Positions 56,030-64,000 of a DNA stretch of 64,000 nucleotides are shown here, one piece after another. Both the position numbers and the translations under genes were made by a program. The first letter of the stretch is position 1; the number at the start of each line of letters is the position of its first letter. The stretch spans positions 4,216,001 to 4,280,000 of the forward strand of contig CP075494.1 of assembly GCA_021613535.1 (NCBI GenBank), written 5' to 3'. This DNA comes from Adineta vaga (lineage: Eukaryota; Rotifera). The notes beneath the pieces were generated by a model, which was given only the letters and a program-made list of their open reading frames with translations, had not been told where the DNA came from and made no database searches.

Positions 56030-57252
56030 ATGGATAATTTGATGCCCGAGCTGTATGAAAATTTAATGTCATTATGTTCAAGAAATATTGGATTTTATTT
56101 CAAAGATAGTGAACTTGATTCCATAAAATATCGTGTATTTAATTATCGTCTTTGTTCCTATGAACAATTTCATAATTTTCCATCAGCTTTAAATTGTCGT
56201 GGAATACTATTCAATATTACAGATCCAGAAAATATTCAACTTGTTAGTTTACCACCAGAAAAATTCTTTAATTATGAAGAAGGAAATGGTTTAAAAATTC
56301 ATCCACTAGGAAAATTCGGTGTGCAAATGGAAAAACTTGATGGATCATTGATATCAACTTATTTACATAAAGGAGAAGTTCGTTTAAAATCAAAAACAGC
56401 ATTAGGATCATCACAAGCAACTGAAGCTATGACGTTATTAACAGGTAAAGATACATTCTTTTTAACTTCGCATTTCATTGAATAGAATCATTTCTTCTAG
56501 GAAAATATCTTGACGAAGTAAAACAAATTGTTTGTGATAATAAAACAGTTAATTTTGAATTGACATCACCTACAAATCGAATTATTTTATATTATAATGA
56601 ATCAAAACTACGAATTCTTTCAATTCGTTGTCATTTAACTGGTGATACATTATTTGGTGATCGACTTATTCAATATCTCAAAGAAAAACAATTTTCAACT
56701 ATGATTGAAAATGTTGTGTCTTTCAAACAAGTATCTGGTGGTGTATCACATGAAAGATTTGTTGACGATATTAGAAATGAAACAGAAGGAGAAGGATATG
56801 TAGTGGAAATTATTAGTTCAGATAAGAAATGTTATTTGATTAAAATTAAAAATCATAAATATTTATTACTTCATCATACAAAATCTAGCTGTACATCAGC
56901 TAAATATTTGTGTCAATGTGTAATTAATGAACAAACCGATGATATAAGAGCCTTGTTTATTGATGAAAATGCAACTTTACAACGAATAACAGATATGGAA
57001 AACAAAGTGAGACCAGTATATAATCAATTAGTTCATACTGTCGAATCATTCTATGAAGAAAATAAAGGTCTATCAAGAAAAGATTATGCAATCAAAATTA
57101 GTAATATAAAAGATTTGAAAATTTATATGCCATTACTTATGAATTTATATGGAGGAAAAGAAGTTGATTTTAAAAAATTTGCTGTCGATCGTATGAAAGA
57201 TATTTTCGATATTACTGAAGATACGAACATAGATATCGATGAAAATCTATAA
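56030..57252 (+). CDS. T4 Rnl1-like RNA ligase
   Basis: This is an ATP-dependent nucleotidyltransferase that would seal RNA ends through a lysine-AMP intermediate. Exons 56030-56444 and 56501-57252 join in phase 1 (ACAG|GTAAAG ... CTAG|GAAAAT) for about 388 residues. Motifs are LNCRGILFN upstream of the active site, KLDGSLIS (motif I, catalytic Lys), VNFELTSPTNRI (motif IIIa region), EGEGYVVEI (motif IV) and YLIKIKNHKYLLLHH (motif V). The SPTNRI and LHH elements are those of the phage T4 RNA ligase 1 type rather than the Rnl2 or DNA ligase type. The C-terminal 100 residues are helical, as in Rnl1. Phage-like origin is inferred. A role in tRNA or RNA repair after damage, for example desiccation, is plausible but unproven. 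Confidence 0.85.
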
Positions 57253-57358
57253 TTTTTTACGTCTGTTTTTCTGCTCTGCTTTTGTATTTTTATTGCCATG
57301 GAGTTTTAATAAAATTATAAGTATTATTTCTCTGGAAGAAAACAAATCGAGTTAAACA

Positions 57359-58435
57359 TCATTGTATTATTAAGCCAATTTTTTCAAATTCTTGAGATAT
57401 TTCCGAAAATCCGACGAATCGATGTTGTTCTTCATCCCACAGCGTTTTACCAAGAGAGTCGATGATTTTATGAAATGAATCGAAGACAAAAATATTATCC
57501 CACGAATACGGTGGTGCTTTTTTATGGACATGCTCAAGATTATAACAAGGAATTCTAGTTGTGAGATGATGAATATGATGATACTCAATTCCCAAAGTGA
57601 ACCATTTCAAAATTGGTGGTATAATAATATGAGATGATCCTCTTAAAGAAGCGTCAAATTTTGAATATTTATTAGCAATATGATTGATGTATGTTGGATT
57701 GTACGTATGTTGAAAATGAAATAATATAAATCCACCACTACTAGCTAATATCATTGTCATAACAAACAGCATTATGAGACGAATACCCCCAAAATAATAG
57801 AAAAAGTAGCAATGAAGAGGTACACTAACATTTGTTATGAAGGCGCCTTTCTTGAATCGATTCATAATGAAGAAATGAATGAACGGAATGATGGTGAAGA
57901 ATATGATGGGATCTCGACCGAACCGGTACAAGTAACGCTTCCAACTAGGCAACAATACGTATTGCCGTACGGTTAAAGGAATAGTGTCGTTGAAATTATA
58001 CTTAGTTGATGTTTGATCTCCTGAATTTTCATGATGTAAGATATGATTTGTACGCCAATAAGTATACGGAGTAAAGACTAAACATGATAGCAGTTTACCA
58101 AAATATATACACCATGTTTTATTTTCCCAAAATGATAAGTGCGTGCAATCGTGGAAGATCATAAACCAACGTATAAATACCAGAGCATATGTTACTACGA
58201 ATAAACACGGCGAATTCAAACCAAAGTAGGTCCACAAGGCAAATACATGAAAACAAATTGTAACAACAACGGTCGAAAATGCCTTCAGATCGTTCGCTAA
58301 GAATTCCCTATTTTTAAGATAGTCTCGAATTAAATGTTCATCATTCACTGTGTTTTTTAATGTGGTAACTTGATCCGCATGTGAAGTTTTCGCTTGAACC
58401 ATTACTGTATATAGATTACGGCCTTCCCTAAACAA
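57359..58435 (-). CDS. Membrane fatty acid desaturase
   Basis: Single-exon di-iron desaturase of 358 residues; the start may instead be the Met 11 codons in (MVQAKTSHADQV). All three histidine boxes are present: HDCTHLSF, HILHHENSGD and EYHHIHHLTTRIPCYNL. The intervening hydrophobic stretches (about 50-90 and 185-240) give the usual four-helix topology in the ER membrane. HxxHH followed by the ENSGD context and IPxYNL resembles bacterial acyl-lipid desaturases (DesA/omega-type). Regiospecificity cannot be set from sequence. It is convergent with the RNA ligase, with only about 105 bp between the stop codons. Confidence 0.85.
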   Translation of the reverse strand: MFREGRNLYTVMVQAKTSHADQVTTLKNTVNDEHLIRDYLKNREFLANDLKAFSTVVVTICFHVFALWTYFGLNSPCLFVVTYALVFIRWFMIFHDCTHLSFWENKTWCIYFGKLLSCLVFTPYTYWRTNHILHHENSGDQTSTKYNFNDTIPLTVRQYVLLPSWKRYLYRFGRDPIIFFTIIPFIHFFIMNRFKKGAFITNVSVPLHCYFFYYFGGIRLIMLFVMTMILASSGGFILFHFQHTYNPTYINHIANKYSKFDASLRGSSHIIIPPILKWFTLGIEYHHIHHLTTRIPCYNLEHVHKKAPPYSWDNIFVFDSFHKIIDSLGKTLWDEEQHRFVGFSEISQEFEKIGLIIQ

Positions 58436-59179
58436 ACAAAACCTTTTTATCCGAATAAATAATACTTTTGATGAATTACTATAAGAAAAAGTCTGAATCC
58501 TGCTACTCTAGATTTGACCTAACATTTGAAAAGAAAGTCAACTTTTCATTACTGACATTAGTTGAAATAGAGATACAATGGCAACAATCAATCAGCTGTT
58601 GCCCATAAGCAGGAAGGTTTTTCTTTCTTTGACTATGTAAGAGGATGCAATTAAAGCAGATACTTCAATTTTTCTTGTTCTTTTTCTTCATTTTTATCGT
58701 CAATTATTCTTGGTCTTATCTCTTTTCATTTTCCATCTCTTTTATTTTTCTTTCGCATCCATCCTCTCTCGTTAATTATTTCTTTTTATGGAATTTACTG
58801 TTGAATATTCAACTTTCTCAGAGAGAAAAAAACGAAATTTCTCTATCTATTAACATTATTATTCCAGGAAACTCATTTTTCAACGATTTTTTTTCTTACA
58901 TCATGTATCATATTAATTCTTTTGAAGAATACATGAAAAAAAATCTATTCAATTTGTTAATATAGTTATGATTATTCAAAGTATATTTTACGTATTTGGT
59001 TTGTTTAGTAGGAGTGAAGATGAAATAGAAAAAGAAAATTATTTTTTTCGTCATTTCATATTTTTAAATGAAAGTCACTGATACAAAGATGAATGTTATT
59101 GGATATTTCTGAAGTTCCATTACCACGATTGGCTCATTTAATTATATTAGCTACAATTAATATATTTCGAAATCGATTA

Positions 59180-59222
59180 GGGTGTGGGTGAGAAAGAAGA
59201 AGATACATCTATATCATACCCA
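59180..59222. repeat. GGGTGTGG-type intergenic hairpin, copy H
   Basis: Left arm GGGTGTGGGTGAGA and right arm ATCATACCCAT; the stem is short and imperfect. The left arm is identical in its first ten bases to copy B. Confidence 0.5.
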
Positions 59223-59540
59223 TTCATTGTCATTTTCATAATTTCTTCTTGTTTTTTTTCTGTTTAGAATTCAATAAATATAGATAAATTAAAAGAATCA
59301 AATAAATTATCCCTATAAATGGTCAATACACTTCAAAAACTTTTATTTTCCAGAATAAATTCTCTTTCCAGAAGTAATAATAGAAAATAATATTATTTAA
59401 AATTAAATAACCAATACAAGATGATAATAAAGGATAAAAAGTATTGATAATCATTTTTCTGTGAGATAGAATATCTTGTAATTCCAAGAATTAGTTCAAC
59501 CATACTAAAAATATTCTTATTCTTCTAGTGTACAGAATGT

Positions 59541-59601
59541 GTGTAAGGACGGTGGATGTAAATTTTAATTTAGTCTAATCCTAATCCTACAATTGCATCC
59601 T
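59541..59601. repeat. GGGTGTGG-type intergenic hairpin, copy I (weak)
   Basis: Left TGTGTAAGGACGGTGGATGTAAA and right AATTGCATCC. GGATG pairs with CATCC. Listed as a diverged member. Confidence 0.3.
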
Positions 59602-59884
59602 GGCAAAATAATAGAATAATGTATGATTAAACTTAATGAGTTTAATATAAGAAAACTAAATGACCAAATATGTGGAAAATATAATGCTTTGTTTTTCTCA
59701 AATATCTAGATTTATGATATGCTATATGATATGCGATACCTAACGCCATCTTTTATTTTAAAACTGCGTCGAGATCTTTCCCTGCAGCTCTATCATTTGT
59801 CGAGAGATCATAAATGTGATAAGATCACTAAAGAAAACATGCTTTTTCAATAAAAAAATTACATTTTGTTTTTGTTATCTGATT

Positions 59885-61108
59885 ATGGCGAGTGGAACTA
59901 CAATGGATCAACGACGTAAAGCCACGTGTAAGGATCAAATTATCGAGACACAAATGTTAAATGATCTGTATAAAGCTTGCTATGAGAACGATGTTGAATT
60001 TGTTCGACTATTACTGGAAACAACTCCGTTCGAAACGATAAATTGCACAGAATTCAATGTTAGTACTGCTTTAGAAATTGCAACAAATTGTGATCATGTG
60101 GAAATCATTCATCTTCTACATGAATATAATGCATTAAGACATTTAACTGAGAATCAAGATCGCACTGATTTTGAAACAACACAAGCAGAAGAAATAGAAC
60201 AATTATTTCGACAACCGGTTTCGAATGAAAATCGATTTTGTACAAAGACGAGAATTTCTACCATGTTTTCTCCCTTACAAAAAGATACGAATTCGCAGAT
60301 CCCTTATGGGTACATAGAAGGTATGGAAAATTTTACTACTATCCGAAAATATTATGCCGAGGAAGTATATCCTCATTGTGATAGTTTGATACATCGTATC
60401 TCTGATAAGATTCCATGGAGCCCATTCAGTAACGCAACAAGGTTAAAACATTCAAAAATATTGTTTGAATTTATTGAAGAACATATTAACTCAAAAGACT
60501 TATACATTAAAGCAAAAATGTTAGTGAAACGATTCTCTGAAAATGGATCAATAGAAGAACTTCTTCGTTTGTATACGCTAGAAACACCATTTTATCGATG
60601 CATTAATCAAAATAAAGAATCGAGTGAAATACTTGCGTCTCCCATCTATCACCACCTTCGATTTCTTCGTAAACGTGTTTTCAAAGGTACTTGTTATCGT
60701 GGTCTTAGTATGACAAATGAAGACATCGGTGTGTATCAATGGGCTGAACAACATACTAATCGTTATATAGTAACAAATACTTTTTGTTCAAGTACAACAG
60801 ATGAAAATGTAGCAAACGGATTCGCTAAAGCAAATACATATGATAAACATAAACCAGTGTTAATGATTTTCACATTTCATCAATCAGCTTTTACTGCTAT
60901 ACAACTTGGTGAAATTTCAGACAAATTACCTTGTATTTCTGAGAATAAAGATGAACAAGAAATTCTGATTTTACCCAGAACAGTTTTCACTGTAACAAAA
61001 GTCGAACCAGATTCATTTTTGACAAAAATATATTTGGAATATTTCGATCTACATGGAGAAGTAGATATGTTTCTTACTTACTGGGCTGATGCAGCTTTTA
61101 ACTATTGA
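59885..61108 (+). CDS. Ankyrin-repeat mono-ADP-ribosyltransferase
   Basis: Started at MASGTTMDQ, it gives about 407 residues; the frame extends 23 codons further up. Two ankyrin-like helical units lie at about residues 25-85 (LYKACYENDVEFVRLLLE, TALEIATNCDHVEIIHLL). The ART domain fills the C-terminal 230 residues with a complete R-S-ExE set: CYRGLS (Arg272), NTFCSSTTDENVANGFA, and KDEQEILILP followed by VFTVTKVE. It should transfer ADP-ribose from NAD to a protein side chain. No signal peptide, so an intracellular enzyme. It differs from the WWE-ART and ART-TPR proteins of this window in its accessory domain but shares the ART fold. Confidence 0.85.
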   Translation: MASGTTMDQRRKATCKDQIIETQMLNDLYKACYENDVEFVRLLLETTPFETINCTEFNVSTALEIATNCDHVEIIHLLHEYNALRHLTENQDRTDFETTQAEEIEQLFRQPVSNENRFCTKTRISTMFSPLQKDTNSQIPYGYIEGMENFTTIRKYYAEEVYPHCDSLIHRISDKIPWSPFSNATRLKHSKILFEFIEEHINSKDLYIKAKMLVKRFSENGSIEELLRLYTLETPFYRCINQNKESSEILASPIYHHLRFLRKRVFKGTCYRGLSMTNEDIGVYQWAEQHTNRYIVTNTFCSSTTDENVANGFAKANTYDKHKPVLMIFTFHQSAFTAIQLGEISDKLPCISENKDEQEILILPRTVFTVTKVEPDSFLTKIYLEYFDLHGEVDMFLTYWADAAFNY

Positions 61109-61419
61109 AATAGATTTATAATTTTAATTAAATAAAACTGTAAGATATAAACTTTGTGGAATTGAAATGTAAAATATGAACTTGATATACTTAGCCCTCA
61201 CCATGTTTTATAAAAACTATATGAAAAAATGAGAAGCGTTAAACTCAAATTCAATTCGTCTAATCTGTTTATACACGTCATTGTTTCTAATTGGCCATAT
61301 TTTTGTACCTTTATGTTTTCTTTGTTGTGCCGAAAACGATGAGACTATAAAATGGATGAACTATAACGATATAATCACATATATTACATTTCAATTCTTA
61401 ACAACTTCTTCGTTAAAAC
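61109..61419. other. Intergenic stretch
   Basis: No supported gene. A plus-strand frame at 61281-61511 overlaps the next gene in another phase and has no motif. Confidence 0.4.
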
Positions 61420-61710
61420 ATGCAGACAGTGATTTTTTATGGACTGATTGCTGTTTTATTATTTATAACGATGATCAACACAACATATGCTATGCAAAAC
61501 ATAGCTCTTAATGGTACTGTTGTTACTTTCTCTCGTCGTGGAATTTTTGGTGGTAAATCAAAATGTAAGATCAGTGGTCAAACTTGTAGTAATACTGGTC
61601 AGGATAAATGTTGTGCCAATCTTCGATGTACGTTTAATGCTGGAAAGAATAAACCAATTAGTGATCGTTTTAAAAAACGCGGTAAATGTACTCGATTCGG
61701 TGGAATATAA
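61420..61710 (+). CDS. Small secreted cystine-knot-like peptide
   Basis: 96 residues with a signal peptide (MQTVIFYGLIAVLLFITMINTTYA) and six cysteines in the mature part. Their order is C-x6-C-x7-CC-x4-C-x17-C, the framework of inhibitor cystine knot peptides. The mature chain is basic, with a Lys/Arg-rich segment before the last Cys (RFKKRGK). Such peptides serve as antimicrobial, protease-inhibiting, channel-modulating or signalling molecules in animals, and the sequence does not tell which. The overlapping frame at 61511-61714 is a shadow. Single exon. Confidence 0.7.
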   Translation: MQTVIFYGLIAVLLFITMINTTYAMQNIALNGTVVTFSRRGIFGGKSKCKISGQTCSNTGQDKCCANLRCTFNAGKNKPISDRFKKRGKCTRFGGI

Positions 61711-61893
61711 GTAAATATGCTTTTTTTTTCCATTTGATTCATAAAATACTATTTGTCTATAACAACAATATTTGTGACTTAGTTTATCTCTTTATGTTTA
61801 TCTGTTCATCTTATTATTCAAATAAAATGTAGATTCTTATGAAAGTCTTTCTTTTATCAATGTGAACTATCATTCCATTTAATTCTAATACAA

Positions 61894-62129
61894 CTAAATA
61901 CACCTATGTTGTTCTATTAACAACACAAATTTGTCTTCGTTCATCGACAGATTCAGTTGATCACCATTGATTACAATATTACCACTAATTTGTATTGATA
62001 CTTGTTTAAGTACAGATGTATATCTTCCTCGATATTCTTTCAAACCCCATCCAGCAATAATAACTGTTTTATTAGGATAAAATGGAGAAGATAATTGCAA
62101 GCATTGACAGGTTGTTTGTCATTTTGAAC
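61894..62129 (-). pseudogene. Trypsin-like serine protease fragment
   Basis: A short open stretch reads LQLSSPFYPNKTVIIAGWG followed by LKEYRG and VLKQVSIQI. This is the region around the conserved AGWG of S1 (trypsin-like) proteases, before the catalytic Ser motif. The flanks hold neither the His nor the Asp nor the GDSGGP segment, so only one exon-sized piece survives. Confidence 0.55.
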
Positions 62130-63240
62130 ATTCGAATAAAAATAAATATTATGAATTACGAACATATAATGATAACAAAGATGTTATTTCTTGGGCACTA
62201 TGTTTTATTTAATTAATATACAGGTAACTATAGGGAAAAACGACCGCATAAGTTTTAAAAAAATGAAAGTGTATGTATAATTCTAAGTAATGTGATATAA
62301 TCGATTTCCTCCATGCTTTGTATTCAATTCCATGTAAAAAAGAACTAATGGAGAATATGATTAAAATCGATTTTTTTCGAGAAAATCAATAAAATCTGTC
62401 TTGATATGTCATTTTGCGATTAAATTTGATCCATTAATTGATTTTAACGGATTTTTCAAGTTTTAATTCATTATAACACCGAAAATAAATCAGTTTCAAT
62501 AGATTTTTTGTCTTTAATCTGTTAAGATCGATTTTAATAACGCTCTAGAAAAACTATTTTCTTGCGTTCTCAACCATCTGCCAGATTTCTCGACCTTTTT
62601 TTCGTAATCCTCTCACCGACAAATAGTAGGTACGGTAGCAGAGCAATCTGTTTCCCCTTGTCATACTTCGACCGATACCGATACTATCGTTTGATATTCA
62701 TCCACACATGAAAAAATACTACTGATCTTGATTTAAGTCGATTTTTTTCTGACGAAGAATCTGATTATCGCCTGATGAAAATCGTACCATTTATTTTTAC
62801 ATGGGAATGTGACTTTTATTGAATGAAGAAAAAAAATTTATTACCCTCATTAATGGCGGATCTGAGCTGTGTCTTACTTACCTATAGTAATCATGAAAAA
62901 GTTTTCTGTTTTCAAAAACATTTTTTTAATAAGATCATAAGACACAACAAAGAATAGGATATTATCCAAAGTAATCTACTCGAATTACATAAGGGAAAAA
63001 ATCCATTTCTATTGCAGACATTGAAGTTTAATGTTTTTAATCATTATTTGATCGAAAGAGGATTAACAGATGTTTATAGCATATTATGTTCCTCATTTCA
63101 AGTAATTTTGTCTCTATATACTTAGGGATTTTTCACACAAAAATAAATATTTTATTACAAACCTGGGAGATTTTTGTTCTAATGGTATATAAAACCAATG
63201 GAGTGAAGAAATAAAAGCAGTTCTTTTCATTTATCCTCAA
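62130..63240. other. Intergenic stretch
   Basis: Several GATTTT/AAAATC-rich segments around 62360-62540 and 62730-62760, with short local inverted similarity. No coding segment or named element seen. The right end should be the promoter of the partial gene. Confidence 0.4.
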
Positions 63241-64000
63241 ATGTCGAATTCAACTACACAAGATTTAATTGTTGATGGAGCAGAATTAAGCCATCCAATA
63301 ACCATCAAACGTGGTAAAACATCACGCATACATCAAGTTGTTGCATATCCAACGCAGTTAACAAGAAAGACAACAAATGGTTTTGCTGATGGAACAACAA
63401 CACCCGATGAAAAAACTGTAAAAAAATGTCGATGGCACACTGCCGGTATCATTCGATTTCATCTGAATCCTGAAACGAATAAAATCTATGAAGCACGACC
63501 AAGTTTACATGAATTAGAAATAACACTTGAATGTCTTCTCGACGAGTCTCATAAAGAACAATTAGCTAAACGAGCTGAACAAATCTATGGTTTAGAATTT
63601 ACAGCTGATAATTTTGTTATTTGTCCATTTCAAACATTTATGGCACAATTAACAGTTCCTATGGATGGAATTCCGAAAACATATTATGGTGTTCTTGTTG
63701 ATAATAAAGAATTACATCCAATGAGAATTATTTTTGACATCAAAGATCCAAATGAAATCAGCGAAATTGCTTCAAAACTTGATCATCCACGTGATCATGA
63801 TATTGTCTTACGTTATGATTATAGTTTAAGTGGTACATCAACAGCTCGTGCAGCGTTAACAATCAGTGCTGAAGATATCAACAAAATCGATTTAGAAAAA
63901 CAAGTTTTTGGAAAGAGTGAAGCTGATAGTATGGTAGTAAGTCGATCAGTAATGGATAAAATTACAGCAAGTATCAGTACTCAATTGAGAGTTGTAGAAG
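63241..64000 (+). CDS. Partial gene running off the right edge, unknown family
   Basis: An ATG at 63241 opens 253 codons without a stop to the window end, with good coding composition. The start region (MSNSTTQDLIVDGAELSH) has no signal peptide. The rest alternates beta-like strands (TAGIIRFHLNP, LEITLECLLDE, IVLRYDYSLSG) with a helix near the end (SVMDKITASISTQL). I do not recognise a domain. Its C-terminal part lies outside the window, so the family may become clear with more sequence. Confidence 0.75.
   Translation, partial: MSNSTTQDLIVDGAELSHPITIKRGKTSRIHQVVAYPTQLTRKTTNGFADGTTTPDEKTVKKCRWHTAGIIRFHLNPETNKIYEARPSLHELEITLECLLDESHKEQLAKRAEQIYGLEFTADNFVICPFQTFMAQLTVPMDGIPKTYYGVLVDNKELHPMRIIFDIKDPNEISEIASKLDHPRDHDIVLRYDYSLSGTSTARAALTISAEDINKIDLEKQVFGKSEADSMVVSRSVMDKITASISTQLRVVE

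Larger units (their letters stand above)
58436..59884. other. Long intergenic stretch with hairpin copies H and I
   Basis: The plus-strand open frame at 58645-58965 is Phe/Ser-rich translation of a pyrimidine tract and unconvincing. Hairpins H and I lie at 59180-59222 and 59541-59601. No gene is supported. Confidence 0.45.

Noticed and set aside
58645-58965. Open frame of 106 codons
   Set aside because: Mostly translation of a pyrimidine-rich tract (Phe, Ser, Leu) with no motif, homology cue or splice context.

Overview
The window looks like a stretch of bdelloid rotifer nuclear genome (an Adineta/Rotaria-type animal). This is inferred from AT-rich DNA, many short GT-AG introns (about 45-180 bp), densely packed genes on both strands, and a gene set known to be expanded in bdelloids: mono-ADP-ribosyltransferases fused to TPR, ankyrin or WWE modules, F-box/LRR proteins, divergent 7TM receptors, VCBS/FG-GAP propeller proteins, and several genes with a bacterial, phage or fungal look. 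No rRNA, tRNA or CRISPR array was seen.

Layout. 1-10 kb: a WWE-ADP-ribosyltransferase, a possible GST remnant, a large three-pass surface protein, and a WWE domain fused to a protein kinase. 9.8-17 kb: a broken CAP-domain gene, a multi-exon B-box/coiled-coil gene, an F-box gene, a 7TM receptor and a secreted protein of bacterial-type family. 17-28.5 kb: an ADP-ribosyltransferase-TPR protein whose ART domain lacks its middle strand, an F-box gene, a PAN-like/jelly-roll secreted protein, an SDR oxidoreductase with a one-base frameshift, a 7TM receptor and a decayed TPR gene. 28.6-44.1 kb: an adhesion GPCR, a GPI-anchored propeller protein, a bacterial-type poly(ADP-ribose) glycohydrolase, an F-box gene, nicotinate phosphoribosyltransferase (one-base frameshift), a surface-protein remnant, a 7TM receptor and a small secreted protein. 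44.8-49.4 kb: a type II membrane protein with 28 VCBS repeats. 50.9-57.3 kb: a DUF3987-like remnant, an SLC5 sodium symporter, an iodothyronine deiodinase selenoprotein and a T4 Rnl1-like RNA ligase. 57.3-64 kb: a fatty acid desaturase, an ankyrin-ADP-ribosyltransferase, a cystine-knot-like secreted peptide, a serine protease scrap, and a gene running off the right edge.

The strongest discovery is the deiodinase at 54420-55421 (minus strand). It is split around an in-frame TGA placed exactly at the catalytic selenocysteine, and a hairpin with all the parts of a type 2 SECIS element lies 27 bases past its stop codon. The next gene downstream on the same strand, about 255 bp away, is an SLC5 transporter of the branch that includes the sodium/iodide symporter and the monocarboxylate and multivitamin transporters. 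Together they form a candidate iodine/thyronine (or related halogen) gene pair.

A second theme is ADP-ribose. The window holds three ADP-ribosyltransferase genes, two WWE (poly-ADP-ribose reader) genes, one PARG-type eraser and one NAD-synthesis gene. A third is a family of short GGGTGTGG...-type hairpins scattered between genes. Exon boundaries were worked out by hand from splice motifs and codon phase and have not been checked against transcripts.
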